From assembly GCA_033398695.1 (NCBI GenBank), contig CM065802.1, forward strand, positions 141,098,096 to 141,162,095: DNA of 64,000 bases, given 5' to 3'. Both the position numbers and the translations under genes were made by a program. This DNA is from Orobanche coerulescens. Lineage: Eukaryota > Streptophyta > Magnoliopsida > Lamiales > Orobanchaceae. The notes below the pieces were generated by a model. The model was given only the letters and a program-made list of their open reading frames with translations, did no database searches and had not been told where the DNA came from. How positions within the stretch are numbered: the first letter of the stretch is position 1; the number at the start of each line of letters is the position of its first letter. Below, in pieces: positions 45,568 through 57,700 of the stretch.

Positions 45568-46460
45568 TGTTAGGATTGTATACTGCAAAACATACTTTAC
45601 GCTTGTATTACCTTATTTCCCTGTAACTACCTATGAGAATATTAATTACATTTAATCACATGTTTTGCATATTTATTCACGTTATGGTTATGCAAATGAA
45701 TGTCTAATTATTTTATATTGTAGATAATGTGGTGTATTGGTGTCACACGGAAGATCACATTATTAGTGCCTTATAAAATAATATAATAGTTCACAACCTA
45801 TATAATTATTAGACAAATTATATAAAAGGTTGTAGTGTATGCTTGAGATTAGTTGGTATTGACTATTAGCATACATTAGCGTATTTGCATATGTTGAACT
45901 AGATCGAGGTGAGATAGTGTCTTCTGTACTGACTGCAAGAAGAATATAAATCTCGAATAATTATTATTTCTTAAATCTAAGTATATAATATTTAATTGTG
46001 TATTTATAATATTTATTGCTTTGATTTACCATGGGTGAGAGTCAAAATGATCGACTCAAGAAGCCTCGTATCTTGGGAAATAATATTATTTATATGACAG
46101 TTATTATTATTAGCAGAAATCGTGTCCCGACTCGTGCGGGTTGATGATGTCCCCTTGAGGAGCTCGATAATGATTATTATATTAAACCTTGCAGGTGGAT
46201 TTAATTCCGATATAATAATAAGGTTCGAGTGGTACTACTCTTGGATAAGATATTAATTAATTAAAGCTGTCAGTAGCTTATAATTAATTAATGAACATTC
46301 AATATCTTAAACACGGGAATAATATATTTAATAAGGAGCCTAATTTCATAATTTGGGATTTTGATAGGAAGTGCAATATCAACCTTTTAGTGGACTAAGT
46401 TGATATTAATAGATTCATTATATTAGGAAGAGTCCTAATATGGTAAGATGAAATCTATTG
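45568..46460 (+). repeat. Copia-type LTR-like sequence (element H)
   Basis: Begins TGTTAGGATTGTATACTGC, a copia LTR-like start, directly after the open frame (candidate target copy AGGGC at 45563-45567). The region is AT-rich and non-coding. No primer site or matching second LTR is found, so its 3' boundary is not set. Confidence 0.4.
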
Positions 46461-46900
46461 TGTGGACCATTCCTAAATCTTGGCTGAGACCATTTATTAA
46501 ATCTTTGGGGTCTCCACACCTGGTCATTTTGAAAATTTGGATAACCTTGAGGTTTCCATTTACCTCTCCCATTTTAAAGTCTGTTTTTGGGGAGTCTTTG
46601 ATAATAAGCAGAATAGTGTCTTGCTGCTGCTTCTGCCTTGGCCATTGCCTAGTCTCATGTCTAGGTGGCTGCCTTGTAAACCTTGGCTGCTGCCTAAACT
46701 TTTGACTGGGCTGCTGCCTATTTTGAAATGCAGGTTTGTTTCTAGGCTCAGCAGTCTGAACAAGTGTTTCTCCCTTTATGAAAGTAGTTTTAGAAGTGGA
46801 GGGAGTGTTGGGGTCATATTCAAGGCCTGCTTTTGAATAAAGCGGCCTCTGATTTATACATAGACCATCTAAGGTTATAGATGCCTTCAAGGATGTTATT
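46435..46900 (-). pseudogene. Copia gag-linker fragment, left copy
   Basis: Minus-strand frame with LYSKAGLEYDPNTPSTSKTTF, then a Gln/Arg/Pro-rich basic region. Upstream in the same strand lies a heptad-like stretch (AEIKRLTVLNSEKSAALAHV). Closely similar to 48253-48567. Confidence 0.6.
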
Positions 46901-47044
46901 TCCTTTGCTTGTGTATTACTCAGCTGTGTCAGTTTAGAAAACTCAGATTTGACATGAGCAAGTGCAGCTGATTTCTCACTGTTTAAAACAGTTAGCCTCT
47001 TAATCTCAGCTGTGGTAATTTCAGCTGAGTTTTTTCAATTGTAT

Positions 47045-47340
47045 TCAGTGCTGGATTCCATTATGATCACTGTATTCAGTGATTGCCTTGTTGAAAAATT
47101 CTCCACCTCTGTCTGATCTGATCTTTATGATTGAGAGAGATTTCTTATTCTGAATTTTTCTCAGTAGTTTAGGTAGCTTTGATAATGTTTCACTCTTTTT
47201 ATAGAGAAAAACAACCCATGTATATATGGAGTAGTCATCTACTACTGCTAAGGCATGCTTCCTTCCACTCAATATCTTTGGTTTGATGGGGCCAAAGAGA
47301 TCCATATGAAGTAGATCCAGAATTCTGGTGGTGAGAGTGG
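47045..47340 (-). pseudogene. Copia integrase fragment, left copy
   Basis: Reads HMDLFGPIKPK, LAVVDDYSIYTWVVFLYKK (first Asp), IIKIRSDRGGEF (second Asp), then breaks before the catalytic Glu and joins a gag segment. Confidence 0.75.
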
Positions 47341-47640
47341 TAGGCTGAACTGGTTTGAAAGATGCTTTGGTCTGCTTTCCCTTCTGGCATGCATCACAGA
47401 GAGCCTCTTTCTTGAATACTTATGTTGGAAGTCCTTTGACCAGCTTTTGAGAACTTATCTTGTTGATGGCTTTGAAATTCAGGTAACATAGTCTCTTGTG
47501 CCAGAGCCATCTATTTTCAGCAATTGTTTTCGATAAGAAACACATATTTGATGCTCCTATTTTCCAATCTATCAGATAGACATCTCTTCTTCTGAATCCT
47601 TGTAGCTTCACTTCTCCAGTCAGGAGATCAATCACCATAC
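47341..47640 (-). pseudogene. Copia pre-integrase zinc domain
   Basis: Minus-strand GFRRRDVYLIDW, RWLWHKRLCYLNFKAINKI, then a [15 protein letters not shown] stretch (about 47380-47400). Occurs once, in the complete unit. Confidence 0.7.
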
Positions 47641-48150
47641 ATTTCCATCTTGTGAAGACTACTAGGTTGTTCTCATCACAGAATTGGCTTATACTTAGGA
47701 GAATGTATTTGAGCCCTTTGACACATTACACTTTGGTGATGATTATGTTCCTCTGTGCAGCTTCCCATAACCTTTGGTTTGTCCACTTGAGCTATCTCCA
47801 AAAGTTATATCAGGACCTCTTTCTTTCACATATTCTGAAAGAATCTTCTTGTTCCCTGTCATGTGCCTTGAGCATCCAGAGTCTACAAACCATTCTTCAC
47901 CTCCTACTGTTGAACTTTAGGAGATGTGGTAGTAGTCCTCCCATATTTTCTGCAATCAGACAAGCAGATATTTAGGTACCCAAATTTGAGTGGGTCCTTT
48001 GGGGTCAGTGGGCTTTTTGGAGAATTACTTTCTACTTGGATTATAAAAATTATGTTGATTACCCCTATAAGGTGTGTGGTGTCTAGATCTATATCCCTGA
48101 TTAGGATTGTATACTGGATATGCCTCATAATATTTGTAGTGTAGGCCATT
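47641..48150 (-). pseudogene. Copia protease/knuckle-to-gag region of the complete unit
   Basis: Broken minus-strand frames. A WFVDSGCSRHMTG-like protease start (about 47870-47900) and FGYLNICLSDCRKYGRTTT can be read, with stops between. Confidence 0.55.
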
Positions 48151-48600
48151 CCTAAATCTTGGCTGAGACCATTTATTAAATCTTTGGGGTCTCCACACCT
48201 GGTCATTTTGAAATTTTGGATAACCTTGAGGTTTCCATTTACCTCTCCCATTTTAAAATCTGTTTTTGGGGAATCTTTGATAATAAGCAGAATAATGTTT
48301 TGCGGCTTCTTCCCTTGGCCATTGCCTAGTCTCCTGTCTAGGTGGCTGCCTTATAAATCTTGGCTGCTGCCTAAACTTTTGACTGGGCTGCTGCCTATTT
48401 TGAAATGCAGGATTGTTTCTAGGCTCAGCAGTCTGAACAAGTGTTTGTCCCTTTATGAAAGTAGTTTTAGAAGTGGAGAGAGTGTTGGGGTCATATCCAA
48501 GGCCGGATTTTGAATAAAGCAGCCTCTGATTTATACATAGACCATCTAAGGTTATAAATGCCTTCAAGGATGTTATTTCCTCTGCTTGTGTATTACTCAG
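48151..48600 (-). pseudogene. Copia gag-linker fragment, right copy
   Basis: Second copy of the segment at 46435-46900 (LYSKSGLGYDPNTLSTSKTTF), with scattered differences. Confidence 0.6.
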
Positions 48601-48721
48601 CTGTGTCAGTTTAGAAAACTCAGATTTGACATGAGCAAGTTTAGCTGATTTCTCACTGTTTAAAACAGTTAGCCTTTTAATCTCAGTTGTGGTAATTTCA
48701 GCTGAGTTTTTTCAATTGTAT

Positions 48722-49018
48722 TCAGTGCTGGATTCTATTATGATCACTGTATTCAATGATTGCCTTGTTGAGAAATTCTCCACCTTTGTCTGATCTAATC
48801 TTTATGATTGAGAGAGATTTCTCATTGTGAATTTTTCTCAGCAGTTCAGGTAGCTTTGATAATGTTTCACTCTTTTTATAGAGAAAAACAACCCATGTAT
48901 ATCTGGAGTAGTTATCTACTACTGCTAAGGCATGCTTCCTTCCACTCAATGTCCTTGGCTTGATGGGGCCAAAGAGATCCATATGAAGTAGATCCAGAAT
49001 TCTGGTGGTGAGAGTGGT
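48722..49018 (-). pseudogene. Copia integrase fragment, right copy
   Basis: LLHMDLFGPIKPRTLSGRKHA, VVDNYSRYTWVVFLYKK (the first catalytic Asp is kept, the next is Asn) and IIKIRSDKGGEF. Breaks at the same place as the left copy. Confidence 0.7.
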
Positions 49019-49775
49019 GAAGGAGACGAAGGACGGACTCGAGGAGCCAGTTGATCGCGTATGACGTTCCAAGGAGTTGGAAGATCAATGAAGACCAATT
49101 ATACCCTTTAGATTGACCTTTGTTATTTTCATGTTGGCTCATGAAAATCAGGTTATGATTATGGTCATGCTATACACGGTCCTATGTTTATTATGTCATG
49201 TGATGCTATGTATGTTTAAATTTATGCATGTATGTGATGCGATGTATGTTTAGACATGCTACATAGGATAAAACCCTTCATTAAATTTTTTTTAATGTCG
49301 TTCAATTAAAACACCTATCAAGACTTCGATCATCATGAGCAGGTCATGCCGAAGTTGGGTGCTCAGATTATCTTAGTAAGGTAGGATGGGTAAGAGTGAT
49401 ACCTATGTGTTTTAATGAACTAAGAATTCCAAATGGTTTTGAACCTTAAGGCATAAGATGGGATTATAATATGCTTGGATATAAGATGCCAAATCCCATA
49501 TGTATGATCTAAGAGTTACATACGATGTAATCAAGAAAGAGTTATCCACTTAATGTAGCTCAATTCTAGGCATCATGCCAAAGCTGAGTTTGGAATTGTG
49601 CAAAATGGGGTCTTAGTCCACTAAAATTACAAATATTGTAAAATTGAGGGTATTTTATTTTAGTGGGAGTATTTTTCGAGAAACAAAATAATGTGACTAA
49701 ATACTTTGCACAATGAACTTTGTAGAAAATAGAATGGCATCAAAAAACACATCCACCATTTCACTGCTATCCGTC
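49019..49775 (+). other. Leader-like sequence ending in a possible copia gag start
   Basis: Mostly non-coding. Just before element D a plus-strand frame opens at 49733 with MASKNTSTISLLSV, the pattern of copia gag starts. D was inserted 14 codons in (candidate target copy CCGTC, 49771-49775), so the rest would lie right of the window. With the LTR-like start at 45568 it may form the 5' part of a plus-strand copia element H. Confidence 0.4.
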
Positions 49776-50269
49776 TGTAATACCCGCAATTTCGGACTTC
49801 GGTGATTTTCTTTTTTTCGGCGGGAGTCCATTTTTACGACTCGCTCATGACCGTTTCGACATTCCGAGAATATTTAATTCTGCACTTTTTGTCATCCGAG
49901 TTCGTTTCAGTATCGTTTTGTTGAGTTCCGTGTTCTTAATCGGCTTTTCCGCACTTGAGTTCGATTCGTGCGAATATCGTCCGAAACTGTTGTTTCGAGT
50001 TTCTCGTAAGTTCATTTAATGTTATTATTCATGTTGCGATCTTTGGCTTGGTGTTCCGATCGTGTATCGTGTATTTCGGACGTTTTGGGCCATTTTCGTA
50101 ATTTCCCAAAGTTTGGGGTAATTACTTTCCGTTGTCGAATTTCAAGCCTTCGGATGGTCGGAATCGTGTGTTCTCTAAGAGCTTGGATTCATCTTTGCGA
50201 GTACTTTGTAACCGTATCTTCTTTTCATATTCAGGTTCGGGTTTCGGGGTCGTCCGGGCCGTCGGAGTT

Positions 50270-50516
50270 GGCCACAGCCGAGTCACGGCCGCACATTTTG
50301 GGCCAGTGACCCGCCTGGCCGAGTTACGGCCGTAAGGTGCCGGATACGGCCGTAAGGTGCTAGGCAGGTTCCGGACGAATGTCGCTTACGGCCGTAAGGT
50401 GTGATCGGGTACGGCCGTAAGGCGCTGGGCAGCATCCGGACGAAGGCCGGTTACGGCCGTAAGGCGGATCGGCTACGGCCGTATGTGGTCGGCAGGCTGC
50501 TGGGCAGTATATATAT
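50270..50516 (+). promoter_or_regulatory. TACGGCCGTA palindrome array and TATA box in the LTR of D
   Basis: Nine or so copies of ACGGCCGTAAGG lie in about 210 bp, each containing the palindrome TACGGCCGTA, followed by TATATATA at 50508. The palindrome is different from those of A, B, C and E but has the same position and spacing. Confidence 0.7.
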
Positions 50517-51753
50517 GATCGAACAGATGGGTTTACACCCATTTTTCTAATTCCTCTAATTTCTTTTCCATTGCTGGGGCTTGGAGAACATGAAGAGATG
50601 TTGTTCAACTATCAATCCACGAAGTTCTTGAGTTTCTAACGTCGATCAATCATCCCATAACCTCCTCCGATCTACCGAATCAAGGTTAGATTTCTTAAAA
50701 ATCTAGTTTTGAAGAAATTGGGAATTTTGTTGGATTTCGTCCGTTTGATCCGATTTAACTTAGGATTGTGATGGATTGATGATTATTTAGATATATTATA
50801 TTATTTCCCTTGTTATTCCATGGTTGGATCGTATCGATTCGTTGTTTTGGTCGAGTTCTTGATCGACGCCTTGAAGGTGTCCGATAGAATGTCTTAGAGG
50901 GGTTTTCGGACGTTCTACGATTACTCTTCCTCGTATGATCATTGATTTCTTGATTATATGATGTTAGGGTCGAGTTTCTTATGAAGAAACCGTGTTGAAC
51001 CCTTCTGTTCGTCGTCGCCTTCCCTTTTCGATGGCATCGGGCGTTTCGAAGCTTCCCGGTTGAACCGCGTTTGTTGGAATACTTGTGTGCCAATTTCGAG
51101 GCAAGTACCTTGTCTATAAAATTCTTGTTTTGTGGATATGATAATTGGTGATCGTCTAAATGTGTTTCTTTGGTCGTTTGAATTGAACTTTCAAAAGATT
51201 TGGTTAGCCTTGTTAAAGGCCCTCTTTCAAAACCGTGTGTGTTTTGTGATTGGTGTGTTTCGTGAACGAGTATGTGAATCTTATGGATATGGTTGGTGTT
51301 GAGGTTGCGATTGATAATGCATGTGTGCGTATATTGCTTCATTTCGGTGCGTTGTGATTTGACAATGGTGTCGTGATTTGTGTTTGTTGCCTTTGGGTGA
51401 ATTACTTGGATATCCTTGTTGTTGTGAACTCGATGCAGTGTGTATGATTTGACCACAAGGTTATCAATTCGGGTAGGTCTAGAGAGGGCTCCGAGAATTG
51501 CCACTTGCGAGTGCGATGTCACGATAACTTATGGGTATGTTTGATTGATGTTTGACCGGGTAGGGACCTGTGAGGCCTCCGGCGGCGTGTACTTGCGAGT
51601 ACAGCCAGTGTGTATGATTTGACCATATGGTTATCTAATCGGGTAGGTCTGGAGAGGGCTCTGAGAATCGGTACTTGCGAGTATGATGTCAAGATAACTT
51701 ATGGGTGGTTTGAGTTTGTTTCGCTAGCCAGCTCGGCAGGGTCCTTAGAGGCC

Positions 51754-51758
51754 TCGAG
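51754..51758. other. Target-site duplication TCGAG of element E (left copy)
   Basis: TCGAG before the LTR start at 51759, repeated at 60963-60967. Confidence 0.85.
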
Positions 51759-52274
51759 TATAATATCCGCATTTTTCCCTTCTCTTATTATTCTCATTTT
51801 AGTACATTTTCGTTCTTGGCAACTCGCTTGTAACCGTATCGACATTTTGAGGATATTTAATATTGAACTTTTTGTCGTTCGAGCTTGATTCGGACTCGTT
51901 TTACTCGATTTGATGTTTCATGTTGTTATTTCGGATATTATCGTAATCGTCATTTGGAACCACCGTTTCGGGGTTGCCAAAGATCCATCTCGTGTTTTTA
52001 TGGGCGTTGTGAGCTTTTGTTTGGTGTTTCGACCATGTGTCGTACATTCCGGATGTTTGGGCCGTTTTGTAAATTTTCCCAAACTTTTGGGAAAATTTCG
52101 TTTGTTGATTGTTTTTCCGAACCTTTGAGTAGTCGGGAATATATTTTCCTTCGGCATTTAAGTTCGTCGTTTTGGGTCCCTAACGTCCGTACCATCGTGA
52201 ATTGTTCACCGTTGTATTTCGATTCTTTTTCGGTACCTCCCTCTTTCATTCTCGCCTTGTACTCCACAAAAGGA

Positions 52275-52518
52275 ATGTTACGTACGTAACACCCTTTTGT
52301 TACGTACGTAACATCCTAGTGTAATTGAACAGTAATTACGCTTTTTGGTTACGTACGTAACACCCTTTTGGTTACGTACGTAACGCCTAGTGTATTTCGG
52401 CCAGTGCGATTCGCTTTTTGGTTACGTACGTAAGGCCCTTACGGCTTACGTACGTAATACGGCTTACGTACGTTAGCATGTGGTGGCTAACGTACGTAAC
52501 GAGGCCTGGGTTTATAAA
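52275..52518 (+). promoter_or_regulatory. GTTACGTACGTAAC palindrome array and TATA box in the LTR of E
   Basis: About eight copies of TTACGTACGTAA, most embedded in GGTTACGTACGTAACACCC, then TATAAA at 52513 within the palindrome CTGGGTTTATAAACCCAG. The same array stands at 59317-59564 in the 3' LTR. Confidence 0.7.
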
Positions 52519-53109
52519 CCCAGGGGTTGACCGATTTCGGCCATTTCCACTCCTTCTCCTCCCCATCCGACTCCTAGGAGATTTTCTTGGCATTTCCGGC
52601 GATTTGAAGCTTTGCAACTCCGAGCCATCATCTTCTTCGAGTTTTTGGAGTATATTATCAACCTCTAATCGTGTTCTTCATCATTATTCAAGGTAAACTC
52701 CTAAAAACCTTGTTTTGGGTAAATTGAAGGGGGTTTTCATGTTTTGTCCGATTCGTTCCGTATGTTAGATTAACTCATGATGTACATGATTAATCTCGTC
52801 GGTTTTGTTGGTTTCCCTACGGATTCATGGTATATTTCGTAGTAAGTTTGTAATCGAGAGGGTTTGGTTGTGGTCCGCCCTCGTCGTTGTTCCTATACGA
52901 ACATACATGAATCGTAGGCGGGTTTTCGGGTGTATTCCAATTCCGTATTCATTTAGGATTGGTTGTGATTGTGTTCTTCGTATCGCTAGGTTCGTGATTA
53001 TCGGCTCCTATCGGTCACCGGTGTTTTTCCTTCGTTCATGCCGCTTATTATTCAATGCAAGTATTTTTGGAAACCCTTATGCTTAACGTGAAATGGTAAT
53101 GTATATTGT

Positions 53110-53352
53110 GTGTGCTTTACTCACCTCGGGAGGGTCCGACGGGGCCTCGAGGGAATCTATGGCTTCGTCCTCGATTCATGAGTTTGATTCGCTAGCCAGC
53201 TCGGGAGGGTCCTTAGAGGCCTCGAGTGGGATTCGTGGCTTCATCCCGGTCCTAGGTGACGTGTGGTGCTTGGTTTGTTTTATGAATATGGCCAGCTCGG
53301 GAGGGTCCTTAGAGGCCTCGAGTGGGATTTGTGGCTTCGTCCCGGTCCTAGG
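53110..53352 (+). repeat. Tandem GCTCGGGAGGGTCC repeat in the LTR of E
   Basis: Three units sharing CTCGGGAGGGTCC, GGGGCCTCGAG or GAGGCCTCGAG, and TGGCTTCGTCC, period about 90-110 bp. Homologous units flank the E insertion in D. Confidence 0.75.
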
Positions 53353-53459
53353 CAAATGTGATTGACTGTTTATTTCCGGAAAAGACATGTCTGGTTTTGA
53401 TTTTTGAAATGATATTGGTGCATGTACTATGAAACGTGTAAGCGATTGGTTTGCCTTGA

Positions 53460-53912
53460 ATACTTGTACTAGCATAATTGCTAACCCCTGTGGGGACCCG
53501 TTTGGGGAAATTCTTGTTATGGATTTCAGGTTATGATTATCCGGATGAGCGAGCACCGGGACAGTACGAGGATGTTGGCCAGGGTCGTTGACATGTGCAT
53601 TTGGGTCTTCTTATGTCTCTTGTCTATTTCGATATGGGTGTTGTCCACTTTTGAAACTTATAAATGGTACTCGCGAGTACTTAGGCTTTTCATTTCAAAC
53701 TCCGTATTGTATTACTTTAATATTATTACACTGTCGGTTGATACTTATTCGCCGGTTGCTCCGGGTGTATCTTTTTATGTCATATCATTTAAATGTGTGT
53801 CCACGCTAACCGAGGTGGTTAGTCGAGTGGAGTTTCCTTGTTTGTAGCCTGGTGGGTCCCAGGTAGGGGTCCACGGCGCTGTAATATACTCCTAATATCT
53901 CGGGGTGTTACA
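53460..53912 (+). other. Structured U5 module, 5' LTR of E
   Basis: Hairpin 1 TAGCA-TAAT-TGCTA, hairpin 2 CCCC-TGT-GGGG (53485-53495), acceptor-like CAG (53527-53529), terminal hairpin GCC..GTGGGTCC (53847-53859) with GGGTCCAC-GGC (53867-53877), two G-T pairs. Confidence 0.55.
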
Positions 53913-53916
53913 GAAA

Positions 53917-53928
53917 TGGTATCAGAGC
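53917..53928 (+). promoter_or_regulatory. Primer binding site of element E (tRNA-Met)
   Basis: TGGTATCAGAGC, an exact match to the plant initiator tRNA-Met primer consensus, four bases after the LTR. Confidence 0.9.
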
Positions 53929-54144
53929 TCTAGGTTTATGGATACCTGGGCTTGTTGGTTATTTGGGTCTAGTCGTGTTTTGTTTTGCACATTGTCACAC
54001 CGCCAAAGATCCCAAGACTTCGGTGCTCGTAAGTTTTCTTATTCGGCTCTTTTGTTTCTTGCACTGTATTTCCACTCTTGAACCGTAGTTGCTTTTCCTC
54101 CCTTACTCATCATCAATATACTTCTGTTATCTCTTAACATCAGT

Positions 54145-55130
54145 ATGGATGCCGGAGGAAACCGTGGTCGTGGTCATGGTCGTGGTCGTGGACGCGGCCG
54201 AGGACGTGGGGCGGCCACGTCGCATTCTTCGGGGGCCGGTAGTACCGGTGACCGTCACAGTCATGCTTCTTCTCAGGAGCGCGCCGATCTTGGTATTGCG
54301 GGTGTTATGCAGCAAATGGTTAACCAGATGGCGGCTATAGCTCAGGTGGTCCAGAACCCCGATCAGGCCCATGCTAATCGGGGCGGAGCGGATCGCTGGC
54401 TTCAGGATGTCATCAAGATGCATCCTCCTCAGTTTTCGGGAGCTTCAGACCCGATCGGCTGGGAAGGGTGGATCAAGGAGATTTCTAAGGTCTTCACTGC
54501 TACCAACTGCCCCGAGGACCGTAAGGTCCCTATTGCTCAATATTTTCTCACGGGAGATGCTACAGATTGGTGGGAGGCCGTTGGTCCCAAAGATCATGTT
54601 GCTTCGTGGACCGAATTCCAAGAATTTATGGAGACCGAATATTGTCCGTGGCCGGCCGATGTGCTCGAGTGCATGCTTTCTATGATGCTCAACCACGGGA
54701 TATTCCCGTATCCCAAGCTATTGCCGATTTTAATAAGGAGTTGGGTTATGTGAAAACCCAAGTTGTCGCTGAGAGCGACAAAATTTTCCATTTTTCCAGG
54801 AGGATGAAACTGTCCATTCGGGACTATATGTCCAGGCTGCCTCGTACTACCTTGAAGGATTATCAGAGTCGAGCTCTTGCTTATGATATGTCGGTGACGG
54901 CTAGCGATTTGGCTCGTGAGAGCAAGAAGCAGAAGTCGGTCGGAAATTTTTCTGGTCCCAAGAGTGGAGGCCAGCAGAAATCTCAGGCTGCAAATATTTC
55001 TACGGCGGTTCGGCCTGCTTTCGGGAGCTTGAGTGCCGCCGAACTGGCCGTCCGGGACCCTGGATGCTTTAATCGTGGCAAGCCGTGCCACGTGAACCGG
55101 ATTGTCTTCGTCCACCTTTGACTTGTCATA
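54145..55130 (+). pseudogene. Element E gag (frameshifted, knuckles degraded)
   Basis: Starts MDAGGNRGRGHGRGRGRGRG; the core has DVIKMHPPQFSG, IAQYFLTGDATDWWEA and, after a one-base loss near 54655, FHFSRRMKLSIRDYMSR. The first knuckle reads CFNRGKPCHVN, with the second Cys replaced and the order disturbed. The frame ends at 55119-55121 (TGA). Confidence 0.8.
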
Positions 55131-55133
55131 CTT

Positions 55134-55619
55134 GTGGTCTCGGGCCACAAAGCTTCTTTTGCGAGAAGCTCGCATGGCCGCGGGCGCCGTTCTTCTCACC
55201 CAACACCTATGGAGCCGAGCGTGAACCAGGGCTCATTTGCTCCGCCGCCTCCACCGAGTGTCGGCCGAGGTAGGGGTCGGGGTCAACCCGCTAGAGGAGG
55301 AGCTTCCAGTGTCGGCTCCGCCCAGCCGCGTATATACGAGATGAGGAGGGCCGATGACCCAGCAGCTACCGTGGCGACAGGTACCGTTCGTATCCATTCT
55401 CATCCTGTCGGTGTACTTTTCGATTCGGGTGCTACGCATTCATTCATTTCTCTAGAGTGTGTATGCCGTTTGAGTTTCGACTGCTTGTCACCTTGCGAGC
55501 CTTTCATCGTTAAACCTCCTAGCGGTGATAGAATTGTCGGTGATCGAGAAGTCCGGGACTGTTCTGTGATTATTTGTGAGAGGGCTTGGCTCTCTAATCT
55601 TATTGTCGTGGGTATCTAG
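55134..55619 (+). pseudogene. Element E protease (ends at TAG)
   Basis: RG- and Pro-rich linker, then [16 protein letters not shown] and the protease with [16 protein letters not shown], active-site DSGA intact. TAG at 55617-55619 replaces the Glu before the conserved DLILGDDWL; the frame continues unchanged after it. Confidence 0.8.
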
Positions 55620-57700
55620 GGTGAGGATTTGATTCTCGGGGATGATTGGCTCGAGCGGCATGGCGCGATCATGAACTACCGCACGAGAATCATCACTATG
55701 TTAGCCGAGGACGGCACCGAACACTCTTTCGCAGGGCGAAAGAGGGGAAACCAGAAGTTCGTTATTAATGCCTTAAAGGCGATGAGTCTCCTGCGAAAGG
55801 GGTGTACTGGTTATTGGTGCTACGTCTTGAAGGCGGAGAGTGGTGGAGTCGAGCTTTCGTCGATTCCAGTCGTTAGTGAGTTTCCTGATGTATTTCCTCA
55901 AGAGTTGCCGGGATTGCCACCGGATCGTGAGGTTGAGTTTGTTATAGAATTAGAGCCGGGCGCGGCTCCGATTTCGAAGGCACCGTATCGCATGGCACCT
56001 TCAGAGATGTCAGAGTTGAAGAAGCAGTTGAGTGAGCTTCTTGAGTCAGGGTATGTTCGACCGAGCGCCTCGCCTTGGGGTGCATCGGTCCTATTTGTGC
56101 GGAAGAAGGATGGTTCACTACGTTTGTGTATCGATTATCGCGAACTAAACAAAGTGACCATCAAGAACAAGTATCCTTTGCCGAGGATTGATGACTTGTT
56201 CGATCAGTTGCAGGGAGCTGCGGTATTCTCGAAGATTGATTTGAAATCGGGGTACTATCAGCTCCGGGTGAGGGAGTCCGACGTGCCGAAAACGGCTTTT
56301 CGGACGAGATACGGACATTATGAGTTTGTAGTTATGCCTTTCGGGTTAACTAATGCGCCGGCGGTGTTCATGCAGTTGATGAACAAAGTCTTTATCGAGT
56401 ATTTGGATAAGTGTGTCGTCGTCTTCATTGACGATATTCTTATCTATTCGAGGAACGAGGAAGAGCATACCCATCATCTGCGGATAGTGTTAGACATTTT
56501 GAGGACCGAGCAACTCTATGCGAAGTTCTCGAAATGTGAGTTCTGGCTGAAGGAAGTGATGTTTTTGGGTCACGTGATTTCAGCCGAGGGAGTCCGTGTG
56601 GATCCACAGAAAATTGAGGCAGTGTTGGATTGGGCATCGCCCACAAATGTGAAGGAGGTCCGTAGTTTCTTGGGTTTGGCTGGCTACTACCGCATGTTCG
56701 TCGAGGGTTTCTCAAAACTAGCTCGACCACTTACACAGTTGCTCCATAAATCCGAGAAGTTCATCTGGACCGAGGAGAGGCAGTCGAGTTTCGAGGAGCT
56801 GAAGAAGCGTTTGACTTCAGCCCCGGTTTTGGCCTTGCCATGTGGCAACGAGGGGTTCGCCATTTATAGCGATGCTTCGGGTCAGGGTCTTGGGTGCGTA
56901 TTGATGCAGCACGGCAAGACCATTGCCTATGTGTCGAAACAGTTGAGGCCGTACGAGCTTAACTACCCTACTCACGATTTGGAGTTAGCGGCAGTTGTCT
57001 TTGCACTCAAGATTTGGCGTCACTATCTTTTCGGTTCTACATGTCAGATTTTTACCGATCATAAAAGTCTGAAATACATATTTACTCAGCGGGAGTTGAA
57101 TATGAGGCAGAGGAGGTGGTTAGAGCTGATTAAAGATTATGACCTCGAAATCCTTTATCATCCGGGTAAGGCGAATGTCGTGGCCGACGCCTTGAGTCGG
57201 AAACCGATTGCCTTGCGAACGCTTGAAGCCCTTACGTCTCAGCCTGATCTTCGGCGGGCTTTGATTGAGTTCAATGTCGAGGTATTGTTGCCGGGGGCTG
57301 TCGGGCAACTCTGTGCTTTGGAGGTTTCGTCGTCTTTGATCGATGAAATTAAGCTGAAGCAGTTAGAGGATCCGATGATTACTCAAATCCGAGAGAACGT
57401 TCTTAAGGGGAAGTCTCCTGGGTTTGTAATTCATGAGGATGGCATTTTGATATTCCAGAGTCGGCTTTGTGTACCGAACGACTCAGAGTTGAGGCAGAGT
57501 ATTTTGCGCGAGGCCCATGCTACGCCTTACTCCATTCATCCTGGTTCGAGTAAGATGTATAAGGACCTGAGGAGGAATTTCTGGTGGAATGATATGAAGG
57601 AGGAGGTCGCCCAGTTTGTAGCGAGATGTTTGACTTGCCAGCAGGTCAAAATCGAGCATCGCCATCACTGGGTTATTGCGATCACTTCGCTCCTAATGGA
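55620..57700 (+). pseudogene. Element E RT, RNase H and integrase zinc domain
   Basis: Open for over 680 codons after the [19 protein letters not shown] with [21 protein letters not shown] and [10 protein letters not shown], RNase H with [18 protein letters not shown] and ADALSRK, integrase HHCC domain ending [12 protein letters not shown] small deletion near 57660-57690 then shifts the frame, ending at 57780-57782. RT and RNase H appear catalytically complete. Confidence 0.85.

Larger units (their letters stand above)
46461..49018 (-). mobile_element. Scrambled Ty1/copia fragment with internal ~1.68-kb tandem duplication
   Basis: Minus-strand copia gag, knuckle/protease, pre-integrase and integrase pieces. 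Sequence 46467-47340 recurs at 48146-49018 with an offset of about 1.68 kb. The same abnormal junction, integrase followed directly by a gag segment, occurs twice (about 47035 and 48715), so the array holds one full unit flanked by two partial units. No LTR is recognised at its ends. Confidence 0.75.
51759..53912 (+). repeat. 5' LTR of element E (2154 bp)
   Basis: Begins TATAATATCC: the terminal TG of the 3' copy is TA here, a point change at the conserved LTR end. Palindrome array 52275-52500, TATAAA 52513, donor-like AAG|GTAAAC (52693), AAT|GCAAGT (53057; AAG|GCAAGT in the 3' LTR), tandem repeat 53110-53352, hairpin 53485-53495, acceptor-like TTTCAG ending 53529, palindrome GTACTCGCGAGTAC 53668, terminal hairpin 53847-53877. 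Confidence 0.88.

Noticed and set aside
50755..51522. 255-codon minus-strand open frame
   Set aside because: Lies entirely in the LTR of D, low-complexity His/Asn/Thr-rich composition, no family words, and antisense to the LTR. Treated as chance.
53176..53556. 126-codon minus-strand frame, also at 60226-60606
   Set aside because: Conserved only because both lie in the two LTRs of E; it is made of the tandem repeat read in antisense.
53917..53928. tRNA-Met gene
   Set aside because: Only the 12-base primer complement is present, not a cloverleaf.
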